Shown: piece after piece, positions 14,631-23,500 of the stretch | Numbering within the stretch: position 1 is the first letter of the stretch | Layout: every line of letters starts with the position of its first letter | Origin: an uncultured Candidatus Melainabacteria bacterium | GTDB lineage: Bacteria > Cyanobacteriota > Vampirovibrionia > Gastranaerophilales > Gastranaerophilaceae | NCBI GenBank assembly: GCA_947090755.1 | Contig: CAMUPF010000018.1 | Coordinates: 1 to 33,881, forward strand | DNA length: 33,881 bases | Reading direction: 5' to 3' | Notes under the pieces: generated by a model | Told to the model about the DNA's origin: nothing | Seen by the model: only the letters and a program-made list of their open reading frames with translations | Databases searched by the model: none | Made by a program: the position numbers and the translations under genes

Positions 14631-15536
14631 ATGGATATCAAAAACGCATTATTCGGTTTACTCAAAAAATTTAAAGTTGTACTAATCGTATTTTTCGCAG
14701 GCTTGTTGATAATGAAAGCCATTGAACTGACGCATATGCGTATAACCGCGGTTTTCACGGAATTAAAACCGTTCACAAACCTGAATGTTTATTATAAGGG
14801 TTTCAAAATCGGACGTGCAGTAAAAGTTGTGCCCAGCAAAGACTTTATGACAACTAAAGTCACAATTGTTTTGGACAGTTGGAGTTACAACCTGCCAAAC
14901 AACATCAAAGCAAAAGTCTATAAGCGTCGTAAAATTACAGATTTCGACTATATGGAAATCGTCTATCCGAGTTCACCTGCGATTGCACGTATAAAATACG
15001 GCGATAAAATCGAAGGCGAAATTTCTCACGACTGGAATGATATCGTTGAAAATATGACAGACGGCGGCGGATTAGATGAACTTAAAGGCAACGCAAACAG
15101 TTTAATTTCGACCGTAAATGTTGCGGCTCAGGATGTTAGCGACCTGTTAAAGCAAATCAATGCGATGTTAAAAGATATTCAACCTGATATCAACACCGCC
15201 GCACACGAAATTTCGACAGCCTGCGGAAATCTAAGCAATATGACCAGAAAACTTGACGATTCAGTTGATGAAAAAAATCTTAAGAATTCAATAACCAGTG
15301 TCCAATCTACGACAAAAAATTTCGAAAACAGCACACAAATTATCAACTCAACGACGCTTCCGGCAATAAACGCAACCGTTTGCAGCCTTAAATCGCTACT
15401 TGATAACCTTAATGAAATTGTAAAAGGTGTCGGCAACACGCTCAAACAACGAATGGGCGGCGCGCGGTTAATCCTTGGAACACCTATAAAGGATAATTGT
15501 TCCAAATCATGCCGGAAATGTACAAAATGCGACTAG
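14631..15536 (+). CDS. MCE/MlaD-family lipid transport protein
   Basis: A membrane-anchored protein of the MCE family, which shuttles phospholipids or other hydrophobic molecules between envelope membranes. A single N-terminal anchor (about residues 14-32, VVLIVFFAGLLIMKAIEL) is followed by the MCE domain (about 38-130): LNVYYKGFKIGRAVKV, then DYMEIVYPSSPA and IKYGDKIEGEISHDWNDIVE. The rest is a long helical region, probably coiled coil, ending in CSKSCRKCTKC. That four-Cys tail is unusual for the family and could bind metal. It overlaps the convergent thioredoxin-fold gene by 4 bp. The ATPase and permease partners are not in the window. Confidence 0.85.
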   Translation: MDIKNALFGLLKKFKVVLIVFFAGLLIMKAIELTHMRITAVFTELKPFTNLNVYYKGFKIGRAVKVVPSKDFMTTKVTIVLDSWSYNLPNNIKAKVYKRRKITDFDYMEIVYPSSPAIARIKYGDKIEGEISHDWNDIVENMTDGGGLDELKGNANSLISTVNVAAQDVSDLLKQINAMLKDIQPDINTAAHEISTACGNLSNMTRKLDDSVDEKNLKNSITSVQSTTKNFENSTQIINSTTLPAINATVCSLKSLLDNLNEIVKGVGNTLKQRMGGARLILGTPIKDNCSKSCRKCTKCD

Positions 15537-16006
15537 CGGGTTTTGCGTAGATATTCCCGCAACAGGTACACCAATCTTTTAGGATTATCATACAACATGG
15601 GTTTTACGGGTACAACGACATTACGATGCGGGTTAGCTATCATAAGATAAGGCACCCTTTTTACATTAAGTTTTTTCATTAATTCCTTATTTTCGGCGCT
15701 TTTAACATTAAAAGCGCTAAACCCGTAATCTTGATAAAGGTTGTTATAAACGAAGTAGCCATTATTTGCCATGGACGCTGCCGTCGGAATATCTGTAAAA
15801 TCAGCAAAAACTAACAAAAACGGCTTTTTTCCACGTTTAATTTCATCGTAAGAAACACCGTAATACGGCTGATTCATGGCTTCATTTATATTAATATTTC
15901 TACTTTTTGCAAGTTCTAAAATCGTATTTATATCAAAATCTTCGGCCGGTGCCTGCTGTACACCAAAGCAAAATATGCACAACAGAAGTAAAAAAATCTT
16001 TTTCAT
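15533..16006 (-). CDS. Exported thioredoxin-fold protein lacking CXXC
   Basis: A 157-residue protein with a signal peptide (KKIFLLLLCIFCFGVQQAPA, cleaved near AEDF). The body has GKKPFLLVFADFTDIPTAAS, then a helix with NGYFVYNNLYQDYGFSAFNV, then KELMKKLNVKRVPYLMIANP, whose [RV]-V-P-Y cis-proline loop is typical of thioredoxin folds. The active-site CXXC is replaced by TDIP, so redox activity is unlikely; a binding or chaperone role in the periplasm is an inference. An extended -10 (TGTTATAAT) ends 6 nt before the ATG. Confidence 0.7.
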   Translation of the reverse strand: MKKIFLLLLCIFCFGVQQAPAEDFDINTILELAKSRNININEAMNQPYYGVSYDEIKRGKKPFLLVFADFTDIPTAASMANNGYFVYNNLYQDYGFSAFNVKSAENKELMKKLNVKRVPYLMIANPHRNVVVPVKPMLYDNPKRLVYLLREYLRKTR

Positions 16007-16012
16007 ATTTAA

Positions 16013-16021
16013 ATTATAACA
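16013..16021 (-). promoter_or_regulatory. Extended -10 promoter before the thioredoxin-fold gene
   Basis: Minus strand TGTTATAAT (16021-16013), then TTAAAT, then ATG 16006. No Shine-Dalgarno. Predicted leaderless start. Confidence 0.65.
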
Positions 16022-16047
16022 TATATTCTAAAGGTCCGCAACCCTTG

Positions 16048-17241
16048 TTATCTAAGGGCTTCAAGCATATTGGTCAGATAATCCTGTTTTGATTTTGTAA
16101 GTTCTTCGAGCCCGTCAAGCTTTTTCAGAACTTTCCTTACATCTTTTAAATATACGTGCTTTAGAAAAATCGTTGAGCCGGTATTACTTAAAATATCATC
16201 AGACAACGCCAGAATCTCAGAATAAATACTTTCGTCAATCTCAAAACGAATTTCACACAAAAGCGCCAGAAGTCTTCCGAATTTTGCCTGTGCCGCCGCA
16301 ACTTTATCTTTTAAAATCAATTCTCTTATATCAACTGAAAAATTTTTAATTTTTATGTAATTATCAAGATGTTTTTGTTTTTTTACCGGCAGCAGGTATT
16401 TAAAATGTTCGATTGTTTGCCTGTAACCGTTTTGAATCAACTCTTTGCGCTCTGCTTCTTTCATCTGAAAATTTACGATTACGACATCGCCTGTGTTTAC
16501 AATCAGACAATCGTGCTTTTCATCCGTTTTAAAAAGATTGACGACAAAATCGCTCGCAACAGAGGTAACACAGCTATATACAGAGTTGATAAAGCTGATA
16601 GGGTTTGCAAGATTACCGCAAGGTGTGCCTTCAAGCCTGATTTCCAAAACATTTTCATCCAAATTTGTAAGCGACTCGCAAAGCTCCCACATAGGTCTGC
16701 TTTTTTGCAAATCACCGTCTACAAGCATACAGTCTTCAAACTCTACCGGCCGCATAAGCCCCGGCATGCAGGCTGAAATCCTTACAGCCTCAGCGACTTC
16801 AAAATCAGGTGTCATAAGCCGCGAAAACTCTTTACAGGTGAAATTTGTCAAATCCGTTGTGATTATAACAAGATTTCTATCAATATCTTTAAACCTAACG
16901 CGGGGATTTTTACCTTTTACATAATCCTCGCCATAAAATTTAGATTCAATAATCTCTCTCATCCATTCAAGGAAAATCTGGCCTTTGCTAAGCGCCACGG
17001 TTTTACTGAAATTAATATCGCGGAAAAGTTCAAAATCAACGTCAAGGAAAATCTTTTCCAGTTCGCTATCGTCATACCCGACTGCAAGGAACGCAGCAAC
17101 AAGCGCACCAACAGACGAACCCGCCAGCGTTCCGATACCGATACCGAGTTCCCGCATAGCACGCACAACACCAACATGGGCAAGCCCTCTTATAGCCCCG
17201 CCGCCAAATAAACACGCGTATTGTAACTCGCTTCTCTTCAT
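16048..17241 (-). CDS. Patatin-like phospholipase (RssA type)
   Basis: A cytoplasmic or membrane-associated serine acyl hydrolase. The oxyanion motif is FGGGAIRGLAHVGVV (residues 11-25). The nucleophile elbow is GSSVG, and the catalytic Asp lies in MLVDGD (a DGD form of the usual DG[GA]). The patatin core covers about residues 5-200. The remaining 190 residues are mainly helical and unassigned. ATG 17241 is preferred to the longer frame: TATAAA ends 6 nt before it, and the terminator of the upstream gene lies at 17259-17286, so transcription must restart just here. Confidence 0.9.
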   Translation of the reverse strand: MKRSELQYACLFGGGAIRGLAHVGVVRAMRELGIGIGTLAGSSVGALVAAFLAVGYDDSELEKIFLDVDFELFRDINFSKTVALSKGQIFLEWMREIIESKFYGEDYVKGKNPRVRFKDIDRNLVIITTDLTNFTCKEFSRLMTPDFEVAEAVRISACMPGLMRPVEFEDCMLVDGDLQKSRPMWELCESLTNLDENVLEIRLEGTPCGNLANPISFINSVYSCVTSVASDFVVNLFKTDEKHDCLIVNTGDVVIVNFQMKEAERKELIQNGYRQTIEHFKYLLPVKKQKHLDNYIKIKNFSVDIRELILKDKVAAAQAKFGRLLALLCEIRFEIDESIYSEILALSDDILSNTGSTIFLKHVYLKDVRKVLKKLDGLEELTKSKQDYLTNMLEALR

Positions 17242-17258
17242 AATTAATTTATAATACA

Positions 17259-17286
17259 AAAAAGAGTCTTTTTAAAGACTCTTTTT
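17259..17286 (-). terminator. Terminator between the HEAT-like gene and the patatin gene
   Basis: AAAAAGAGTCTT (17259-17270) pairs with AAGACTCTTTTT (17275-17286), 12 bp, loop of 4, with T runs on the minus strand. It isolates the patatin gene transcriptionally from the gene before it. Confidence 0.85.
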
Positions 17287-17293
17287 AAAACTT

Positions 17294-17581
17294 TTATGCT
17301 GCTGTCTGACAACCATCGATTTCACGGATTAAGTAATCTGCAATCCATTGAAAATCTTTATTTTTTCTGGCCGCGTCCTGCAAATATTTAACAGATTGAT
17401 GGCCCAGTCTGATAAGAGTCATTGCAATAATACCTCTTTTCAAGCCTCTGATACTTTGAAGTTCTTCAACTAAAAGCGGTAATGCTTGATCGCCAATACT
17501 AACCAATTTGTTTTCTAATTCGTTTTTATTAGTGTTGTCAGCCGTATCTAATTTAGACAAAATTTCGTTTACAGTTTCCAT
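17294..17581 (-). CDS. Small HEAT-like helical protein
   Basis: A 95-residue all-helical protein with one or two HEAT-like helix pairs: NKLVSIGDQALPLLVEELQS followed by GLKRGIIAMTLIRLGHQSVK. Such units usually mediate protein binding. No enzyme motif or membrane segment is seen. ATG 17581 is chosen because GGAGAT lies 4 nt upstream; the frame extends five codons further without a ribosome site. It is divergently placed from rpsU and ends at its own terminator, so it is probably monocistronic. No specific function is assigned. Confidence 0.7.
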   Translation of the reverse strand: METVNEILSKLDTADNTNKNELENKLVSIGDQALPLLVEELQSIRGLKRGIIAMTLIRLGHQSVKYLQDAARKNKDFQWIADYLIREIDGCQTAA

Positions 17582-17671
17582 AATTATCTCCATCAAATCT
17601 TATATTATAATTATAAGGCCAAAAAATAACGATTTGAGATTTCCTTATAAATTCTTTATATGGTAGCAAAT

Positions 17672-17699
17672 TTGATTTTTTACATGTTTATACTATAAT
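17672..17699 (+). promoter_or_regulatory. Promoter of rpsU
   Basis: TTGATT (17672-17677), 16-bp spacer, TATAAT (17694-17699). A leader of about 50 nt follows, with AAAGGTGG before the ATG. Confidence 0.75.
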
Positions 17700-17757
17700 A
17701 ATTACATAAGACAAAATATTACACTCTTAAATTGCTATAAAGGTGGTGAAAAACAAA

Positions 17758-17928
17758 ATGGCAGAAGTTAAAGTAGGCGAAAACGAAAGTATCGAAAGCG
17801 CATTAAGACGTTTCAAGAAAAAAATCCAAAAAGCCGGTATTCTTTCTGAAATCAAAAAACGCGAAAGATACGAAAAGCCAAGCGTAAAAAGAAAACGCAA
17901 ATCTGAAGCAGCTCGTAAGAGAAAATAA
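17758..17928 (+). CDS. rpsU: Ribosomal protein bS21
   Basis: Small-subunit protein bS21, 56 residues. [20 protein letters not shown], then [20 protein letters not shown] and a basic tail ([15 protein letters not shown]) match the family closely. AAAGGTGGTGA upstream fixes ATG 17758; the longer frame is not needed. It is transcribed alone from its promoter and ends in a clear terminator. bS21 abundance affects initiation at sites with strong Shine-Dalgarno pairing in other bacteria, which is of interest given the mix of leaderless and strong-site genes here. Confidence 0.97.
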   Translation: MAEVKVGENESIESALRRFKKKIQKAGILSEIKKRERYEKPSVKRKRKSEAARKRK

Positions 17929-17951
17929 GCATACAGATATTAAGATATAAC

Positions 17952-17990
17952 AACAAAACGTCGGATTTTATCCGGCGTTTTTGTTTTGTT
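17952..17990 (+). terminator. Terminator of rpsU
   Basis: CGTCGGAT/ATCCGGCG (one G-U pair), loop TTT, flanked by AACAAAA and TTTTTGTTTTGTT, which extend the stem and give the U tract. Confidence 0.9.
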
Positions 17991-18077
17991 AACAAGTGTT
18001 AAGTTCCTGCTTTTCAAAAAAGCAATTTCCTCAAAAAAAAATACTTTATATAAAGGTAAGGAAAAGAGGACAATTCA

Positions 18078-18281
18078 ATGAACGAAAAGGAATTAAACAC
18101 TATTATGTCTGTTGTGACAGATCCAATTCAAAATGTATATAAAATTGAATCAAGAAAAGACTTGGAAGAGATTTCAAGAATCATCAGAATCATGGATATG
18201 GCTCACGAACAACACTACAAACATACAATGTTTTCTGTTCGTTCGTTGTTGGCATTGAAACTTGTTATGAGTAATAATTAA
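18078..18281 (+). CDS. Small helical protein of unknown function
   Basis: A 67-residue protein that I do not recognise. It reads NEKELNTIMSVVTDPIQNVY then IESRKDLEEISRIIRIMDMA, HEQHYKHTMFSVRSLLALKL. It looks wholly helical and soluble, with several His and Met. AAGAGGA before the ATG and a terminator 32 bp after the stop support it as a real gene. There is no recognisable DNA-binding or metal motif. It sits between rpsU and a convergent metallopeptidase gene. Confidence 0.7.
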   Translation: MNEKELNTIMSVVTDPIQNVYKIESRKDLEEISRIIRIMDMAHEQHYKHTMFSVRSLLALKLVMSNN

Positions 18282-18313
18282 CAAACAATATAAGAAAAAG
18301 ATTTGGTTAACAG

Positions 18314-18356
18314 AAAGGATTAGTTTTATCGAAACCGATGAGGCTAGTCCTTTTTT
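18314..18356 (+). terminator. Terminator of the 67-residue gene
   Basis: AAAGGATTAG (18314-18323) pairs with CTAGTCCTTT (18344-18353) with one wobble, an inner ATCG/CGAT helix tops it, and six T follow. It overlaps the last codons of the convergent metallopeptidase gene. Confidence 0.85.
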
Positions 18357-19150
18357 AATACATTTTTTAGTTCGCGGTAATAGCCGCTTTCCAACAATTC
18401 GTAGAACTTTTCTGTTGTTTGCGGGGCAAGCGCACAAACCCATTCCTCGTCAATATAAAGCCCCTCGACAAGTCGCGCAAAGAGTTCCGCAGGGCGCTCG
18501 TAATACTTCTTATAACGATTAATTCGCGCAGATACCCTTGAACCTTTTCGTTGCAAGGATTTAAGACGTATACACGCGACAAAGGCTTTTTCCATTTCAG
18601 GAAAATCTTTTTCTATCGTATCAATCGTGATTATGCGGTTTCCGGCATGCCAGAAACCGCCTGTAATCTTAACGCGGTCGTATTTGAGAAGATAGCGGGC
18701 GTCGGATTTTTTGATGTAACGGTCAAACGGCTTAAATGCTTTTGAACGCCGGAATTCAGGGTAATCCTCTTTTATAATAAGTTCTTGTTGTTTAATTTTG
18801 ACGCGAATTTTATCGCGCATTTCGTAAAGCTTTACAAGCCGCGAACTTTCATCAACAAACTGGGTTACACGGATAAGTTCTTTTTCATAAAGAGGATTTG
18901 AAGAATTAAAAATCCGCTCTAAACTTCCGCCCGTACGGTTTAAATCAGGTTCAATCTTCGAATGAATATAATGCGTAAACTCGTGCAGAAGCGTTGGAAT
19001 AAAACGTTCTTCCGTAACATTTCTGGATATATCAATCCTATTTTTGAGGAAAAATCCCTGATGGCCGCGCGCACCGGTAGATGTATTCACCTCTAGCCCC
19101 AGTGAACGAAAGTATTTTATAAGCGCTTTTTTGTCAAGTTCTTGCAGCAT
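18344..19150 (-). CDS. HExxH zinc metallopeptidase-like protein
   Basis: A 268-residue protein with a zinc-protease core. FIPTLLHEFTHYIHSKIEPD (about residues 50-69) holds HEFTH, with the two His ligands and catalytic Glu. YYERPAELFARLVEGLYID (about 224-242) supplies a likely third ligand Glu, as in IrrE/ImmA-type and related gluzincins. Between them lies a charged helical insert (VKLYEMRDKIRVKIKQQELI). No signal peptide is seen, so it should be cytoplasmic. It starts 3 bp after the GlcD-like gene and is probably co-transcribed with it and the giant coiled-coil gene. The substrate is unknown. Confidence 0.75.
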   Translation of the reverse strand: MLQELDKKALIKYFRSLGLEVNTSTGARGHQGFFLKNRIDISRNVTEERFIPTLLHEFTHYIHSKIEPDLNRTGGSLERIFNSSNPLYEKELIRVTQFVDESSRLVKLYEMRDKIRVKIKQQELIIKEDYPEFRRSKAFKPFDRYIKKSDARYLLKYDRVKITGGFWHAGNRIITIDTIEKDFPEMEKAFVACIRLKSLQRKGSRVSARINRYKKYYERPAELFARLVEGLYIDEEWVCALAPQTTEKFYELLESGYYRELKNVLKKD

Positions 19151-19153
19151 AAT

Positions 19154-20539
19154 TTAAAAGATTTTATACGGATTCAGGATATTTTCAGGGTCAAAAGTCT
19201 TTTTAATCTGACGCATATAGTCTAGCGCCGTTTCGTTAATGACAAGCCCGATAGCTTCGCGTTTAAGCATTCCGATACCGTGTTCGCCGGAAAGAAGTCC
19301 GCCAAGCTTTGCCGTAAGTTTATAAATCTCACTTTTGGCTCTTTTAAACCTTGAATATTCTTCCGCGTCGTTGTAATCAATCGGGATTTGCGGATGAACG
19401 CTACCGTCGCCTACGTGCCCGACCATACAAACCGTAAGCCCGTATTTTTCACAAATTTCACGTACTCCGGATACAAGTTTTGCAAGATTCTCACGCGGCA
19501 CAACTAAATCATCCGTCGTCACATTCGGTTTCAAACGCGTGCATGCAGCCATAGACGCGCGCCTTGCAGACCAGATTCTGTCATATTCATCATCAGAGCC
19601 GGAAATTTGGATTTCGGCCGCACCGTAATTAACAAGAATTTTTTCGATAATATTTTTTTGATAATCGACCGCGCAGGCAAGCCCGTCAACTTCAATGATT
19701 AACGCACACTCCTTGTTCGTCAAGAGCCCTGCGCCTTTAAAATCCTCAACCGTCTGAATCGCGTTTCTATCCATAAAATCAATGGTAGCCGGCGTAATTT
19801 TGTGTTCAATAATTGAATTCACCGCCTGAATCGACGCATCAACACTGTCAAAATAACTCATCATAACGATTCTGGTTTCAGGTTTCGGGATGAGTTTTAA
19901 AGTGGCTTCCACAACAATACCCAGAGTACCTTCTGAACCGACAAAGAGCGTACTCAGGTTATAACCCGTCGCATTTTTTATAGTAGAAGAACCCGTTTTC
20001 AGAATACTGCCATCCGCCATAACAACTGTTAAATCAAGCACATAATCTTTTGTAGAGCCGTATTTAAACGCTTTTGCACCCGCTGAGGCCTGTGCGATAC
20101 TTCCGCCAATGGTTGAAACCGCAAGATTTGAAGGGTCAGGCGGGTAGCAAAGTCCGAATTTCTCGACTTCTTTTTGCAAATCACCTACAACAACCCCCGC
20201 TTGAACACGCGCAGTCATATTCGCAGGATTAATTTCTAAAATTTTATTCATCTTAGAAAAATTTAAAATAATTCCGTTATTTTCAGGAATACACGCGCCG
20301 ACAACATTTGTTCCGGCACCTCGGCAAACCACAGGAATTTTATGTTTTGCTGCAAGTTTTACGACAGCCTGAATTTGTTCAATGTTTTCTACAAATACTA
20401 CAGCACCGGCAATATTCTTGATTTCAGGGGTATTCAACGCGTCCTGAGAATAGGCGTAACGTTCCTCAAGCCCCGTCAAAATATTGCTTTTGGGCAAAAC
20501 ATTCGACAAATATTGATTTAATTTTTCGCTAGTCAACAT
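19154..20539 (-). CDS. FAD-linked 2-hydroxyacid dehydrogenase, GlcD-like
   Basis: A 461-residue flavoprotein of the GlcD/D-lactate dehydrogenase group, which oxidises 2-hydroxyacids such as glycolate or D-lactate. The PCMH-type FAD site is clear: PVVCRGAGTNVVGACIPENN (about 70), YPPDPSNLAVSTIGGSIAQA (about 131) and NATGYNLSTLFVGSEGTLGI (about 188). The C-terminal MVGHVGDGSVHPQIPI and LLSGEHGIGMLKRE carry the conserved His and Glu of the active site. The start overlaps the end of the upstream giant coiled-coil gene by 11 bp. No iron-sulfur partner (GlcF) or electron acceptor gene is adjacent. The exact substrate cannot be read from the sequence. Confidence 0.92.
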   Translation of the reverse strand: MLTSEKLNQYLSNVLPKSNILTGLEERYAYSQDALNTPEIKNIAGAVVFVENIEQIQAVVKLAAKHKIPVVCRGAGTNVVGACIPENNGIILNFSKMNKILEINPANMTARVQAGVVVGDLQKEVEKFGLCYPPDPSNLAVSTIGGSIAQASAGAKAFKYGSTKDYVLDLTVVMADGSILKTGSSTIKNATGYNLSTLFVGSEGTLGIVVEATLKLIPKPETRIVMMSYFDSVDASIQAVNSIIEHKITPATIDFMDRNAIQTVEDFKGAGLLTNKECALIIEVDGLACAVDYQKNIIEKILVNYGAAEIQISGSDDEYDRIWSARRASMAACTRLKPNVTTDDLVVPRENLAKLVSGVREICEKYGLTVCMVGHVGDGSVHPQIPIDYNDAEEYSRFKRAKSEIYKLTAKLGGLLSGEHGIGMLKREAIGLVINETALDYMRQIKKTFDPENILNPYKIF

Positions 20540-23500
20540 AAGCTGTTAATTTTTCTATGCTATTACTCATCGAATAAATAATTTTTTCCATTCTTTCCAT
20601 TTTTTGTGCAATAGAAAGAGTATTATTTTGCGATGTTTGTTCCATAAGTTCGTCTAATTTAGTTTCAAGTCTGTCCATTCTTGATTGCTGTTCCTCAAAG
20701 CGTTCTTCAAGCATGTCAATCAAAGCAAGTTTTTCCGGAACAATTTTTCTTAACTGAGAAAGCGCTTCGGAAACATCATTAATTTCATCAGCCTTATCGT
20801 TAATACTTTCAATGGTTTCAGACGCGGCGTCGACCCACTCGCCCAGAAACATCATTGCTTTGTGGAAAGTGTTATCCATTGAGGCAGAAGTTTCAAGCAT
20901 GGCAGTCATTCTTTCCAATTTTTCAGCCATTTCAGCGTTGAACTCTTTATTGGAAAGCTCATTCATACGTTCTTCAAGATTATACGCCATGTGGCTAAAT
21001 GCAAGAAGCCCTTCCGAAATTGTTTTTTGCGCTTCGTCAGAATTTAAAAGAAGTTTATTCGTTCTTGAACTTATACTTAAAATATCTTCGTTAAGTTTCA
21101 GAATATTTGTTTTCAACTGATAAATCTCAGCAGGAGTAAGGTTTTTGCTGATAGATTCGATTGATGAGGTTAGATTGTGAATATTACGTGAAATCTGGTT
21201 AATATCCCCGCACGAAGTTGAGGACGAAATATCGTTCAGAACAAGTCTTAACTTGGCAATATCACTTTCCACATCGGCAAGAGTATAAGAATAATCAGCA
21301 ATTTCATTCTGCTTAATAGTCTGGATTTGTGATTGAACAGAAATTAACTGCTGGCTCAATTCTCCGGTTTTTTCTTCAACGAAATCTTTAATCTCTTCAG
21401 TTTCTTCCGTAAAATTTGAACTGCTGAACACCGAAACTATTGTATTGACTAAATCCTCCTTAATTTTAGCAGAATTTTCATCGTGTTCATCGATTGTCTT
21501 TGAAATACCGTCAATTCTGGTTAATAACTTATCAATATTTTCAGAAACAACGGAATTTCTGTCCTCGCCAAGAATTTGACGCTGTTCAAGAATAATTTCT
21601 CTAATTTGTGCAAGTTCATCTTCCAGTGCTTCTGTGTCGCTTGTGGACACAAATACGTCAAGCTTTGCGTGGAGTTCATCAAGTAAGCTGCGATTCTCGT
21701 TTACAGAAAGACTATTTGTCAACAGCATGTCGCTATTGTCACTTATAAGCTTTTTAGTTTCCAGCAGTAAGTCCTGATTTTTCTCAAGGAATCTGCGATT
21801 GGTCAAAACATTTTCATTTGTGCCTGTAATAAGCTTCTTGCTCTCACTGACCATTTCTTGCGTTTCAGAAACCTTGTCGAGAAGTTCGTCAAAATTTTCC
21901 TCATAATCTATGGTTGCCAGAACATCAAGTTTTGCGTCGATTTCATTTATTAATGAAAGGATTTTTTCATTAAGTTCAAGAACCTCGGTATCTTTTTTTG
22001 CGAGAGCAATTTTAGTTAATTCTGCAATTTTATCCTCAAAGGCTGTCAGCAAATCTGCATTTGAAATTTCTTCAGGCTGCGCGAGAAGCAAAAGTTGATT
22101 AAGCGTATTGCTTTCTGTAACTTTATCCTGACCTATAATCGTAATTTTGTCGTTAAGTTCTTGCAGGTAATCCAGAAGCTGAGTGTTAACTATTTTTTGT
22201 TTTTCAGGAAGCGCATTAAAGTCCGTTGTCAAAAGTTTATCAACTTTGGACTGCAATATTTTAACCAGCTCCTGAGTTTCTTCGTTTTGTTCTGATAAAA
22301 TTTCAAAATTTTCGCTGTAATCAGTTGCGGCAATAACGTCTATTTTAGTTTCAAGACTTTCAAGCAGTTTGACACTTGCGTCATTCAATTCTTTTGCTTG
22401 AACACCGGCCTCTGTCAATTCAGAATTATTTTTATTGACGATTTCATACAAATCGCGGAAAGCCTGAGTAAATTGTTCCTGAATTATCACCAGTTTATCG
22501 TTGTAATTCGTTGAATTTACATTCATAAACTGTTTCAATTCTTCAAGAGAATGAGTAATTTCCATCTGTGCAGTATTAGAAACCTCGTTATAAATCGAAT
22601 TGAATTCAGCAACAAACTCATTCAAATCCTTATTAAGTGCTGAAATTTGTTCTTTATATTCAAGGCCTGTAAATTTAAGGCTTTCTTCTAATTTTGTTAC
22701 AGCGTCCGCAACGAGTTCTATTTTATCGTAGTACTGCTTAACCCTTTGCGCTTCTTTTTCCAAAAGTTCTGCTTCTTTGTTTTGAATATCTATTGAAATA
22801 TCCGAAAACATTGTTTTCATTTGCAAAACTTGATCTTCTAAGAACTCGGATTTTATATTGAAATTATTGTTAATAATATCAACTTTTTCCAGCAAACCGG
22901 CCATTTCAGCGCTTAAATCAAGGTCCTTGACGGCTTTAATGACGTCTTCATTGCGATTATTTTCAGTGTAATCAATTAGCACCTTGACAGGTTCTGTAAG
23001 ATTTTGTGCATAATCCTGAAGATTTCTTATACCGCACAGGGTATCCTGCGCCATTATGGTAATAGAATCAAAATTTTGTTGTAAAGTTCCGGAGGTTTCC
23101 GCCGCATATTTATCAGATTTGTTCAAAACTTCAGCCAGTGAAGATTTTATCGTTTCCAAATCATTAGTATACTCGTGGTTAGCCTCTTCAAGTTCTTTAA
23201 ACTTTACTTGCAATTCAGATTTTAAAAACTCATTATCGTATTTTAAAGTTTCGCTGTTAGCGTCTATCAGCTCATTGATTTGAGCGATTTTATGTTCCAG
23301 CAGCTCTTTATACGAACCCGTTTGAGAATTAACATTGTCCGAAACAAGTTTAATCCCCTCAGCCAGAAGCGCAACTCTTGCAGCGGTATTTTCCTGTGCG
23401 GTTTTTAGCGCAATGGACATTTCCTGATGAAAAATCCTTAATTCATCCGAAATTTTCAAAAACTCTTCTCTTGCAGCCTGAACACCGGAATCTGAAATAT

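Noticed and set aside
16369-16924. Two overlapping plus-strand frames of 135 and 143 residues
   Set aside because: They lie antisense to the patatin gene, have no ribosome site, and show no recognisable motif.
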